Shown here: positions 35,132 to 43,209 of the stretch, one piece after another | Layout: every line of letters starts with the position of its first letter | Position numbering within the stretch: the stretch's first letter is position 1 | Source: Kiritimatiellia bacterium | GTDB taxonomy: Bacteria; Verrucomicrobiota; Kiritimatiellia; RFP12; UBA1067 | DNA: 63,291 nucleotides | Assembly: GCA_028686345.1 (NCBI GenBank) | Contig: JAQUCE010000014.1 | Location: 1-63,291 of the forward strand | Direction of reading: 5' to 3' | Program-made: the position numbers and the translations under genes | Notes under the pieces: generated by a model | Database searches by the model: none | Told to the model about the DNA's origin: nothing | What the model saw: the letters and a program-made list of their open reading frames with translations, nothing else

Positions 35132-35198
35132 AATCCACCGTATAACGGCGGATTTACTTTATTTGCAACATAAGTATGTCCTCCGCTATGCGGTGGAC
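35132..35198. repeat. Facing pair of CCGC palindromic repeats
   Basis: ATCCACCGTATAACGGCGG (from 35132) and the oppositely oriented GTCCTCCGCTATGCGG (from 35178) belong to the 24-bp family at 79-200. In the first, CCGC-ATA-GCGG has become CCGT-ATA-ACGG, so both arms changed together. Confidence 0.75.
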
Positions 35199-35267
35199 AA
35201 CAATGATTTTGAAGGTTGTCCGGCAATATGCACCGAATTCGCAGATGCGCCCGCGCGTGCGTAAAAG

Positions 35268-37106
35268 TTAGTTTTGCCAACATGCGTTTGAAAAAAGTTC
35301 GTTAAAGGCGGGGTTGGCTGCCAGCCCTTCAGGGGTGCTGTCGGCAACCACGCGCCCTTCGGAGAGTAGGATCACACGGTCAGCCAAGCCAGGCGGTAGG
35401 GAGCGGTGTGAGGTGAAAAGGGTGAGTTTGTCGTGTGAGAGTTTGGTGAGCGCGGCGAGGGTTTCGCGGTGGGCCGTGCCATCCAGGGCGCTGGTGGGCT
35501 CATCAAGCAGGTAGAGGGCGGCTGGACGGAGAAAGGCGCGGGCCAGCGCGATTTTCTGCCACTGCCCCATGCTGGGCTCAATACCGTTGTGCAGCCAGCG
35601 GCCCAGGGGTGTTTTGAGCCCGGCAGGCCATTGCTTGATTAACGGTGCCAGTCCTGCATGGGCGGCGGCGGTTGCGATCAAGGGGTCGCCTGCCGGGATC
35701 TGCGGGTGTCCAATGCGGATGTTGTCCTCAGCCGAGAGCTGATAGGAGTTAAAATCTTGAAACAGCACGCCGATATGCGCCCGCCACGCTGCTGGATCAA
35801 ATTCCCGCAGGTCGATGCCGTCAACCAGGATACGCCCTGCGCTGGGGTCGTAGAGGCGGCAGAGCAGTTTGATCAAAGTTGATTTGCCAGCACCGTTTGC
35901 GCCGGCCAACGCGACACGCTCGTTGAGGTTGAGTTGCAGGGAGACATCTTTGAGGGCCGGGGTGGAGGTGCCCTGATAGGAGAACGAAACATTCTCAAAC
36001 ACAACCCCGCGTTGCAGCGGTACAGGAATCGGCACCGGCGCAACCGGGGCCTTGATCGCCGGCGCGCGGTTGATCAGCTCTTCATAGCTCTGCAGAAAAA
36101 CCGAGTCCTCCAGCAGCGAGGAGACGGCGCTGGAGATCAGGGCGGTCACGCTCCCGCCGCGGCGAATTGCTTGCACACAGATCACCAGCGCGCCAACGGT
36201 GAGGGCGCCCTGCAGGGTTTTGTGGAGCAGCAGCAGCAGGGCGGCGCCGAGAACAATAAAGCCAACGGTCATGGCAACAGCATCATAGGTCATTACAAAC
36301 TTCCGCCAGGCAGCGCGCTGCGCTTTGAGCAGGTCTCTTGCCTGTTGAAAACGCTCCTGACAGAGCTCGCCATGCCCATAGAGCCGGATCTCCTTGGCAC
36401 CCTCGTTTTCGGTCATGATGGAGTGAAAGTAGTCGGCCTGACGCTCCAGGGGGATGAGGTTGCTGCGCCATACAAAGAAGCGGCGTGAGCGGTTGAATTT
36501 AAAATAAAGGGTGGGAAGCACCGACAAACCGAGCATCAGCGGCAGCAGGGGAGCGTAGCTCATCAGGATGATCAGCGCACCGGCTAATCCGGTGAAGCTT
36601 TGAATCAGCTGACTGAGGCCGCCGATAATACGCATTGGCCGCGAGAGCGCCTGTTCGCGGGCCATGTAGAGGTGGTTCTGGTCATCCGGATTTTCAAAGA
36701 AGGCGAAGTCGGCTTTGACCAATGTGTGGTGAAGTTTTTGGTAGACAGCGTCGGTGACCGCAATGCTGTGAAACTCAGCGACCCACGCGATTGCAAGTTT
36801 GAGAAAGGCCGCGGTCACTGTGCAGACAGCTGCCAGCAGACTCCAGAGGATCAGCGCTCTAAATTCAGCGTTGCCGGCATAGAGGGCAGAGGCGGTTGAG
36901 AGCGAGAGGCCTGACAGGGCACCAGCCTTAAAGAGGGAGTTGGCGGTATCGATCATCTGCTTAAGTGCGATCAGCGAGAGCAATGGCAGAGCTGCTTGCA
37001 GAGCTGTCAGAATTGCGTGCCACAGAGCCAGGACAGGGCTGCTGAGCCAGATCAGGCGGATTGCACGTGAGAGCGTGGCGACAATGTTGGAGAGGCTTAC
37101 CTTCAT
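35268..37106 (-). CDS. ABC exporter-type ATPase/permease
   Basis: A 612-residue half-transporter with six helices in the first 320 residues and a C-terminal ATPase. Walker A is GANGAGKST (about 400), the Q-loop VLFQDF, Walker B YLLDEPTSALD (about 535) and the H-loop TSHR. The signature is PSMGQWQKIALARA, lacking the usual LSGG, as in some bacteriocin or peptide exporters. The substrate is unknown and no partner is adjacent. The start ATG 37106 has no Shine-Dalgarno, but TTGCCA-18-TATTAT ends eight bases before it, so the mRNA may be leaderless. Confidence 0.9.
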   Translation of the reverse strand: MKVSLSNIVATLSRAIRLIWLSSPVLALWHAILTALQAALPLLSLIALKQMIDTANSLFKAGALSGLSLSTASALYAGNAEFRALILWSLLAAVCTVTAAFLKLAIAWVAEFHSIAVTDAVYQKLHHTLVKADFAFFENPDDQNHLYMAREQALSRPMRIIGGLSQLIQSFTGLAGALIILMSYAPLLPLMLGLSVLPTLYFKFNRSRRFFVWRSNLIPLERQADYFHSIMTENEGAKEIRLYGHGELCQERFQQARDLLKAQRAAWRKFVMTYDAVAMTVGFIVLGAALLLLLHKTLQGALTVGALVICVQAIRRGGSVTALISSAVSSLLEDSVFLQSYEELINRAPAIKAPVAPVPIPVPLQRGVVFENVSFSYQGTSTPALKDVSLQLNLNERVALAGANGAGKSTLIKLLCRLYDPSAGRILVDGIDLREFDPAAWRAHIGVLFQDFNSYQLSAEDNIRIGHPQIPAGDPLIATAAAHAGLAPLIKQWPAGLKTPLGRWLHNGIEPSMGQWQKIALARAFLRPAALYLLDEPTSALDGTAHRETLAALTKLSHDKLTLFTSHRSLPPGLADRVILLSEGRVVADSTPEGLAANPAFNELFSNACWQN

Positions 37107-37114
37107 ATGCTGAT

Positions 37115-37144
37115 ATAATACTGGCTGGCAGGGCATTCTGGCAA
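37115..37144 (-). promoter_or_regulatory. Candidate promoter of the ABC exporter (leaderless)
   Basis: Minus-strand TTGCCA (37139-37144), an 18-base spacer, and TATTAT (37115-37120), which ends eight bases before the ATG. Transcription would begin at or next to the start codon. Confidence 0.5.
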
Positions 37145-37173
37145 GCGGCAACTATAGGAGGAAGCAGAGTGCA

Positions 37174-37203
37174 GGATTCAGGGTTCAGGGTTCAGGGTTC
37201 AGG
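37174..37203. repeat. GGGTTCA heptad microsatellite
   Basis: About four tandem GGGTTCA units upstream of the ABC exporter, G-rich on the plus strand like the other heptad tracts. Confidence 0.85.
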
Positions 37204-37279
37204 ACAGCTGGCTGCTGAATGCTGTAATGCGAATGAGTAACATTAGATCCCAGGGCGCGCCTTTCACAAGCTTTGTCGC

Positions 37280-37770
37280 GAGCTTTGTCGCTTCGTCGGC
37301 GGGGTCAAGGCCCCCGCCCTACAGCTTCGGTCTGACAATCGCCCGGCTGGCGCGTGCCTGACAGCTTGCGGCTCGCGTTGCACTACACTGTCGCTCGACG
37401 GCGGGGTCAAGGCCCCCGCCCTACAGCTTCGGCCTGACAATCGACCGGCTGGCGCATCCCTGGCAGCTTGCGGCTTGCATTGCGCTACACTGTCGCTCGA
37501 CGGCGCGGTCAAGGCCAGCCGCCCTACAGCTTCGGTCTGACAATCGCCCGGCTGGCGCGTGCCTGGCAGCTTACGGCTCGTGTTGCACCACACTGTCGCT
37601 CGACGGCGCGTTCAAGGTCAGCCGCCCTACAGCTTCGACCTGACAATCGCCCGGCTGGCGCGTGCCTGGCAGCTTGCGGCTCGCGTTGCACTACACTGTC
37701 GCTCGACGGCGGGGTCAAGGCCCCCGCCCTACAGCTTCGGTCTGACAATCGCGCGACCGGCACGCTCCCG
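37280..37770 (-). repeat. Five-copy 102/103-bp tandem array with GTAG hairpins
   Basis: The phrase GGGTCAAGG and its variants recur at 37303, 37403, 37505, 37608 and 37713, with periods of 102-103 bp. Read on the minus strand, each unit has GCTGTAG followed by a hairpin of the type GGCGGGG-GCCTTGA-CCCCGCC. Outer units keep this stem and middle units carry GGCGGCT...CGCC variants. ORFs of 76-141 residues in several frames here are periodic by-products of the repeat, not genes. The 700-bp spacer contains nothing else. Confidence 0.9.
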
Positions 37771-37805
37771 GCCATACCCCATATCCTAAGCCTTCGCAGC
37801 GCGCA

Positions 37806-39767
37806 TCAATCGAGCTTGATCCGACCGACCAGCTTCATCAGCGCGATGGTCGAGGCAACCGCGATACCCAGCAGCGAGAGGCCCAGCACATAGTTGCCGT
37901 ACAGGGAGTAGCCAATCCCGAAGAGCGCGCTCCAGACTGCCAGACAGCCGATCATCATGCAGAGAATACCGGCCGGCACATCCCAGCCTTCAGCTTCGTT
38001 CGGCGTTGATGATGCCAGCTCAATCTTACGCCAGCCAGGGCCGCCCGCGCGGATCTTGCTGCAAAATTTTTCGAGCACACTCTGGCTCTCAGCTGGTGTC
38101 AGGAAGGTGACGATGATCCAGCCAACAGTTGTGATCAGGATTCCGATCACCAGCTTCCACGCGCTGTAGTCCATGAACTGGAACATGCCGGCACTCTCCA
38201 TGATGGCTGCCATTTTTGTCCCTGCGACATTAGGGAGAAAGAAGCAGGCAACCGCGAAAGAGATCAGCATCGCTGATATTTCACTCCAGGCGTTGATGCG
38301 CCACCAGAACCAGCGCAGGATATAGAGCAGACCAGTGCCCGCGCCAATCTGCAACAGAATGTCAAATGAGGTCTTCGCATTCTGCATTGCAAGGGCCACG
38401 ATTGCCGAGAGGAAGAGCAGGGCCAGCATCACAATACGTCCAATTGCAACCGCTTTTTTCGGGGCCACATCAGGGTCGATGAAGCGCACGTAGAAATCCT
38501 GCACAACATAGGATGAGCCCCAGTTGAGATGGGTGGCGATGGTTGACATATATGCGGCGATCAGGGAGGCGACAATCAGCCCCAGCCACCCTTTCGGCAT
38601 CTGGGCGATCATGCCCGGGTAGGCGATATCGTGGCGCAGGAATTGATCGTCAACATTCGGAAACTCTTTCGCCAGCGAGCCGACGCCATTGGCGTCGGCC
38701 TTTGTCTGCCGCACCTGCGTGCGCATGGATTCAGCGAGATTCGTCTTGTCTTTGTCGTATTGTTGAACAATCTCCGGATTGGACTTTAGCCATAGATGGG
38801 CGGCATCCTGCTGGGCCTGCGGGGTGATGGGGAAATGGACCAGAGAAACCAAGGCCACAACGATCCAGGGCCAGGGGCGGATCGCGTAGTGTAGGAAGTT
38901 GAAGAGCAGCGTGGCTCCCACAGCGTTTTTTTCATCCTTTGCCGAGAGCATGCGCTGGGCAATGTACCCGCCGCCGCCAGGCTCGGCTCCGGGATACCAG
39001 ACGTTCCACCATTGCACCGCAATCGGCAGAATCAGAAGCGTCATCAAGGTTGACAAATCGCCGGACATGGAGGGGAAGATATCCATCTTGGCCTGAACAT
39101 CGGCAAAGGCAAAGAGCTCTTTGAGCGTGGTGAACGAGCCGATATCCGCTGACTTAACCGCATAGGAGGCAGCGTAGAAGGCGCCGACCATGGCAATCGT
39201 GTACTGATAAAAATCAGCCCAGATTGAGCCTGTAAGGCCGCCGAGGGTGGCATAAATCGCCAGGCCGACAGAGGCATAGACCAGTGTTAGAATTGGCGAG
39301 AGTCCAAAAACAATCTGCCCGATCTTAATGGCAGCCAGCGAAACAGTGCCCATAATCAGAATATTGAAGAGCACTCCGAGGTAGAGGGCGCGAAAACCGC
39401 GCAGCACGGCGGCTGGTTTGCCGCTGTAACGGATTTCATAAAACCCCAGATCGGTGTTGAGCGCTGAGCGGCGCCAGAGTTTGGCATAGACAAAGACCGT
39501 CAGCATGCCGGTCAAAAGAAAAGCCCACCAGACCCAGTTGCCGGAGACTCCCTTGGTGCGCACAATATCGGTCACAAGGTTAGGTGTGTCGCAGGAGAAG
39601 GTGCAGGCCACCATTGAAATACCCAGGAGCCACCACGGCATCGAACGACCTGAGAGAAAGAAAGCGTCTGCGCTTTTACCTGACCGGCGTGCCGCGGCGG
39701 CGCCGATCACAACCACTGAGACAAGAAATCCAATGATGATTAGTTTGTCAACCAATGAGATATCCAT
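37806..39767 (-). CDS. Sodium:solute symporter family protein
   Basis: A 653-residue member of the SSF family (PF00474) with 13-15 helices. FFLSGRSMPWWLLGISMVA, then the TFSCDTPNLVTD region of helix 1 and IYATLGGLTGSIWADFYQ (the family's GGLxAV region) are clear. A hydrophilic insert of about 80 residues lies near 310-390 (DKDKTNLAESMRTQVRQTKA). This type is common in Lentisphaerota and Planctomycetota beside sugar genes; the substrate cannot be fixed. AAAGGATAACAG precedes the ATG. The gene follows tRNA-Leu in the same direction. Confidence 0.92.
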   Translation of the reverse strand: MDISLVDKLIIIGFLVSVVVIGAAAARRSGKSADAFFLSGRSMPWWLLGISMVACTFSCDTPNLVTDIVRTKGVSGNWVWWAFLLTGMLTVFVYAKLWRRSALNTDLGFYEIRYSGKPAAVLRGFRALYLGVLFNILIMGTVSLAAIKIGQIVFGLSPILTLVYASVGLAIYATLGGLTGSIWADFYQYTIAMVGAFYAASYAVKSADIGSFTTLKELFAFADVQAKMDIFPSMSGDLSTLMTLLILPIAVQWWNVWYPGAEPGGGGYIAQRMLSAKDEKNAVGATLLFNFLHYAIRPWPWIVVALVSLVHFPITPQAQQDAAHLWLKSNPEIVQQYDKDKTNLAESMRTQVRQTKADANGVGSLAKEFPNVDDQFLRHDIAYPGMIAQMPKGWLGLIVASLIAAYMSTIATHLNWGSSYVVQDFYVRFIDPDVAPKKAVAIGRIVMLALLFLSAIVALAMQNAKTSFDILLQIGAGTGLLYILRWFWWRINAWSEISAMLISFAVACFFLPNVAGTKMAAIMESAGMFQFMDYSAWKLVIGILITTVGWIIVTFLTPAESQSVLEKFCSKIRAGGPGWRKIELASSTPNEAEGWDVPAGILCMMIGCLAVWSALFGIGYSLYGNYVLGLSLLGIAVASTIALMKLVGRIKLD

Positions 39768-39875
39768 CTGTTATCCTTTGCGTTTATACAGTCGTGACCT
39801 TCTGCATGATTGCTTTTCTCAGATTGTGTCGATAAACCAATGCTGTATGAAAGCTCTCCTGCGCGAGCCAATGAT

Positions 39876-39960
39876 TGGTGGGAACGGAGGGGGTCGAACC
39901 CTCATTCCTTGCGGAACAGGAACCTAAATCCTGCGTGTCTGCCAATTCCACCACGTTCCC
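39876..39960 (-). tRNA. tRNA-Leu (anticodon UAG)
   Basis: On the minus strand, the acceptor arm GGGAACG pairs with CGTTCCC and the 3' end carries an encoded CCA. The anticodon arm is CAGGA-TTTAGGT-TCCTG, with UAG at positions 34-36. A long variable arm (TTCCGCAAGGAA) marks it as a class II tRNA, and the T arm is GAGGGTTCGACCCCC. It lies 110 bp before the symporter gene. Confidence 0.97.
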
Positions 39961-39974
39961 AAAAAGGTATACGC

Positions 39975-40003
39975 ATAATATCAGTTGTGTTTCAGGATTG
40001 CAA
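39975..40003 (-). promoter_or_regulatory. tRNA-Leu promoter
   Basis: Minus-strand TTGCAA (39998-40003), 17-base spacer, TATTAT (39975-39980), ending 15 bases before the mature tRNA 5' end. Good sigma-70-type match. Confidence 0.7.
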
Positions 40004-40075
40004 GCGCGGTCAGCGCGGTTTTTAGTTGTTATGCCCTGCTGCTTAATCATCGCGCACCAATCTTTTAAAACCGCT

Positions 40076-40222
40076 AAGGTTTGTTGTCCTACCTTTAGGC
40101 TGTTTCACGCGGGTTATTGAGAGGTTAATATAAAAGCGAGAATGAAGTAGTGCAAGCATCTTGCCTGCATAAAACGTAGAATCGTGCACTTTGACTCCCT
40201 CGACTTCCCTCGACTTCCCTCA
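40076..40222. repeat. Partial MITE-like element, GTAG hairpin and decamer tract
   Basis: The element end (GGTTTGTTGTCC ... GGGTTATTGAGAGG) is followed at 40147-40169 by GTAG + GCAAGC-ATCTT-GCCTGC. A 10-bp period tract of TCGACTTCCC units then fills 40193-40222. No gene lies between the tRNA and gph. Confidence 0.75.
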
Positions 40223-40266
40223 GCCACTTCATGATTTTACCCTTTCCAACCGTGTTGCAAAAGCCA

Positions 40267-40272
40267 TATACT
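40267..40272 (+). promoter_or_regulatory. Candidate -10 of gph (leaderless)
   Basis: TATACT ends six bases before the gph ATG and there is no Shine-Dalgarno. The matching -35 (TTTCCA, 18 bases upstream) is weak. Confidence 0.35.
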
Positions 40273-40278
40273 ACTGCT

Positions 40279-40962
40279 ATGAAAACTGCTCTCTTTGATT
40301 TGGATGGAACCTTGACCGACACCCGCGATGACCTGACTCTGGCCGTTAATCTGACCCGCGCTGATTACAACCTCCCGCCAATTACCCGCGACGCGGTGGT
40401 GGCGCAGGTGGGCAATGGTGTCAAGGCCTTGATTGACGGGATCTTTGATCCGCTGCCTGAGAGCTATGAGCTGATCATCAATCGTTACAAAGCGCACTAT
40501 GCCGCTCACCTGCTTGTTCACACAACGCTCTACCCCGGCGTTGAGCACACCTTGAAAACCCTGCACGCGGCTGGTTGGCACCTCGGGGTTGTGACCAATA
40601 AACCCTCTCAGTTCGCCGCACCTATTCTGGAGGGGCTCGGCGTGGCGCAGCTCTTCAGCGCAGTTGTCGGCGGCGGTGACTGCAAGCTCTTGAAGCCGGA
40701 TCCAGCCTCGCTCCTGCTCGCAGCAGAGCGCATGGGCGTGGTGCTGGATGCAACCGACTGGATGATCGGCGACCATGTGACGGATCTGGAGGCAGGCCGG
40801 CGCGCCGGTCTGCGCACCTGCTTCTGCGAGTTCGGCATGGGCGAGAGCCGTGATGTGCCGTATGATGCCGGTATCGGGCGGATGGATGAATTTTTGCTGC
40901 ACATCAATAGCTACGCCCGGACAAGTCGAGCTTCGCTTTTACGCCGTGACAGGGAAGCGTAA
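40279..40962 (+). CDS. gph: HAD-family phosphatase, phosphoglycolate phosphatase type
   Basis: A haloacid-dehalogenase hydrolase of 227 residues that probably removes phosphate from 2-phosphoglycolate. Motif I is FDLDGTLTDT (D7, D9), motif II VVTNKPSQF, motif III the Lys of LLKPDP and motif IV MIGDHVTDLEAG. A four-helix cap lies between residues 15 and 80. The C-terminus (ARTSRASLLRRDREA) looks unnatural: its last codons and stop lie in the left part of the MITE-like element starting near 40955, so the end may have been rewritten by the repeat. Confidence 0.88.
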   Translation: MKTALFDLDGTLTDTRDDLTLAVNLTRADYNLPPITRDAVVAQVGNGVKALIDGIFDPLPESYELIINRYKAHYAAHLLVHTTLYPGVEHTLKTLHAAGWHLGVVTNKPSQFAAPILEGLGVAQLFSAVVGGGDCKLLKPDPASLLLAAERMGVVLDATDWMIGDHVTDLEAGRRAGLRTCFCEFGMGESRDVPYDAGIGRMDEFLLHINSYARTSRASLLRRDREA

Positions 40963-41197
40963 GCAACAAACGGCTGCCCCGTAAGGTTTGTTGTCCAGCC
41001 TTTCTTTGTCCGCCGTAGCCTTGGCGAAGGAGGAAGGCTGCTCCAAAGCGGGTTATTGAGACGTTACCGTAAAAGTGCTAATGGAGTAGTGCAAGCATCT
41101 TGCTTGCAGAAAACATTTTCATTCAAGCTGGAAGCTTGAGGTACTTTATTCAAGCTGGAAGCTTGAGACACAGTATATCCGCCGCTATGCGGTGGAT
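40955..41197. repeat. Chain of five repeat modules
   Basis: In order: MITE-like element (40955-41077, with GTAG + CCTT-GGCG-AAGG at 41015-41030); GTAG + GCAAGC-ATCTT-GCTTGC (41086-41109); two direct copies of TTCAAGC-TGGAA-GCTTGAG (41122-41140, 41149-41167); and the CCGC 24-mer (41174-41197). No gene is seen before 41334. Confidence 0.85.
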
Positions 41198-41333
41198 GGT
41201 TGCAACACAAGCCGCTATAAGGCCCGACCGACAACTTTTTTGAAAGAACAATTAATTGTTTTTAGGTGCCTAAGTACCTGCACGCCTATAGTATACCCGG
41301 GATATGATGTTAAGCAAATAGAGGAGTTTTATT

Positions 41334-42758
41334 ATGAGCGATATGGAGAAATTGTATCAGGAGCGGCTGCGCCGCTTTGTAACCGCTTTGAATAACAAGA
41401 AACCGGACAGGATTCCAGTGCGGCCATTCGCGGCTGAGTTCACCGGCCGTCATGCTGGATACACATGTCAGCAGCTCACGCAGAACTACCCTGATGCTTT
41501 CGAAGCTATGATCCAGTGCTGCAAGGATTACAACTGGGATGCGGTTCCAGCCAGCATGGTCTATGTCTGGACCGGCATCACCGATGCCGCCAGTGTCAAG
41601 TATTACGGTGTTCCCGGCGTGACCGTCCCCGAACAGTTTGGCTTTCAGTATCTTGAGCCGCCGGAGGGCGAGGCCTTTATGCGCGGGGATGAGTACGATC
41701 GCCTGATTGCGGATCCCACGGCATTCCTCTATGAAGTCTGGCTGCCACGTGCCACCAAGCGCATGGCTGCCGCAGGTGAGCCGGTCACCTTCCAGCACAA
41801 TGTGGCGCTGGTCAGCGCGGCCATGGCCATGTCTCAGTATTTTCATGCCTTTGGTCCGCACTGCGCGCGGCTGCGCCACGAGTGCGGCATGCCCGGCGCC
41901 ATTGGCGGAATCTTAAAAGCGCCGCTCGATATTCTAGGCGATAAACTGCGCGGTTATATTGGCCTGACCATGGATCTTTTTGAACAGCCTGAGAAGGTCA
42001 TGCAAGCCTGCGAGGCGCTGATGCCCCATCTGCACTGGCTGGCCAACGCAACCGCTGACCCAGCATCCCAGGCACCGGTCGGTTTGTGGATGCACCGCGG
42101 CGGTGTCCCGTTTGTCCGTCCCGAACATTTCGAAAACATTTACTGGCCAACACTCCGCCCGATTGTTGAGGAGCTGTGGCGCAACGGACACCAGACCATG
42201 TTCTATGCTGAGGGCAGCTGGGACTACCATCTGGACACATTCCGCGAGCTGCCGGAGCGTAGTATTATTTACCATATTGACCGCGGCGACCCGCTGCTGA
42301 CCCATCGCAAGCTGCACGACAAGTTTGCCATCAGCGGCGGCCTCAGCAACGTTACCCTGGCAATGGGCACCCCGCAGCAGGTGCGGCAGGAGGTCCGGAC
42401 TCTGATTGAGACAGTTGGCAAAGAGGGCGGCTACATCATGGACTCCAGCGCCATTATGCAAAACGACACTACCCCTGAAAACATGCGGGCCATGGTGGAG
42501 GCCACCCACGAGTTTGGTGTCTATGACGCGCCGGATGTGATCAGCGAGCCCTTGATGGTCGCGCCGGAAAAGATCGAAAAAACCGCGGGTTTAACCGCAG
42601 CGAGCGGATGCCCGCCCGGCATCTGCATCTCATGGGAGGAGTACCGGCAAGGGTTGAAAAAACCAGTTCAAGGCTCAGCCGAGCTCGCGGAGCGGCTCTG
42701 GAAGCAGGTGGATGCCAGCGGCGCGATGTTTATCTGGCAGATGCTCGTCTCGTTTTAA
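41334..42758 (+). CDS. Uroporphyrinogen decarboxylase (MtaA/HemE-like) family methyltransferase
   Basis: A 474-residue TIM barrel of the URO-D superfamily (PF01208). It has RRFVTALNNKKPDRIPVRPF at the start, as in corrinoid-dependent methylcobamide methyltransferases and their relatives. GLWMHRGGVPFVRPEHFENI and YHIDRGDPLLTHRKL are conserved barrel segments, and a late ASGCPPGICISWEEY contains Cys residues that could be zinc ligands. It is longer than HemE (about 350), so heme synthesis is unlikely. No corrinoid protein gene is adjacent. AGAGGAG lies eight bases before the ATG. Confidence 0.85.
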   Translation: MSDMEKLYQERLRRFVTALNNKKPDRIPVRPFAAEFTGRHAGYTCQQLTQNYPDAFEAMIQCCKDYNWDAVPASMVYVWTGITDAASVKYYGVPGVTVPEQFGFQYLEPPEGEAFMRGDEYDRLIADPTAFLYEVWLPRATKRMAAAGEPVTFQHNVALVSAAMAMSQYFHAFGPHCARLRHECGMPGAIGGILKAPLDILGDKLRGYIGLTMDLFEQPEKVMQACEALMPHLHWLANATADPASQAPVGLWMHRGGVPFVRPEHFENIYWPTLRPIVEELWRNGHQTMFYAEGSWDYHLDTFRELPERSIIYHIDRGDPLLTHRKLHDKFAISGGLSNVTLAMGTPQQVRQEVRTLIETVGKEGGYIMDSSAIMQNDTTPENMRAMVEATHEFGVYDAPDVISEPLMVAPEKIEKTAGLTAASGCPPGICISWEEYRQGLKKPVQGSAELAERLWKQVDASGAMFIWQMLVSF

Positions 42759-42774
42759 GTGCACCGGATTAATC

Positions 42775-43209
42775 AAAGTTGAAATGTGTAGGGTTGGCTC
42801 TATGAGCCAAACAAAGATAATGAAATCCCGCGGCGCGCCTTTGGCAGACAACCACCCGGCATCCGCTAATTGCTTCATCCTCCTTCGCCAAGGCTACGGC
42901 GGACATGCTGGAAGCAACCCTACACCCCGGGGCGCGACTTTCACATGTCTGTTGCAGTATGCCGCTCGTAGAGCGGCGGCTACACCGAACGACAATCCTG
43001 GCACTCCGGGGTGCAGCGCATGTGTAGCAGTCGCTCTGCGAGCGACATCGGCCGACGATGCTGTGCGACGATAACGGATTACAATGAAAAACCCCGGCGC
43101 GGGAAAATCGTCAACCAGCATCGTCGCACAGCATCGTCAACCAAAGGCGCGGCCGACCGTCTGCAGCTCCGGTTTTCAACGTAGATGTTTGGTTGGAAAT
43201 CGGAGCTAC
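42775..43209. repeat. Inverted composite element and GTAG hairpin mosaic
   Basis: An inverted copy of the roughly 200-bp element (about 42775-42985) carries GTAG + GGTTGGCTC-TAT-GAGCCAA (42788-42810), minus-strand GTAG + CCTT-GGCG-AAGG-type (42882-42897) and GTAG + GCCGCTC-type (42961-42983). Then come GTAG + TCGCTC-TGC-GAGCGA (43024-43046), the CATCGTCGCACAGCATCG module (about 43055-43141) and a minus-strand GTAGCTCCGATTTCC end at 43191-43209. The last supplies the stop codon of the neighbouring exoprotein. Confidence 0.8.

Noticed and set aside
37264..37893. ORFs of 76-141 residues on both strands, including Arg/Leu-rich ones
   Set aside because: They repeat every 34 residues in step with the 102/103-bp tandem array and have no start signals; they are by-products of the repeat.
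41334..42758. HemE (uroporphyrinogen decarboxylase) for heme synthesis
   Set aside because: The protein is about 120 residues too long and fits the MtaA-like branch better; no other heme gene is nearby.
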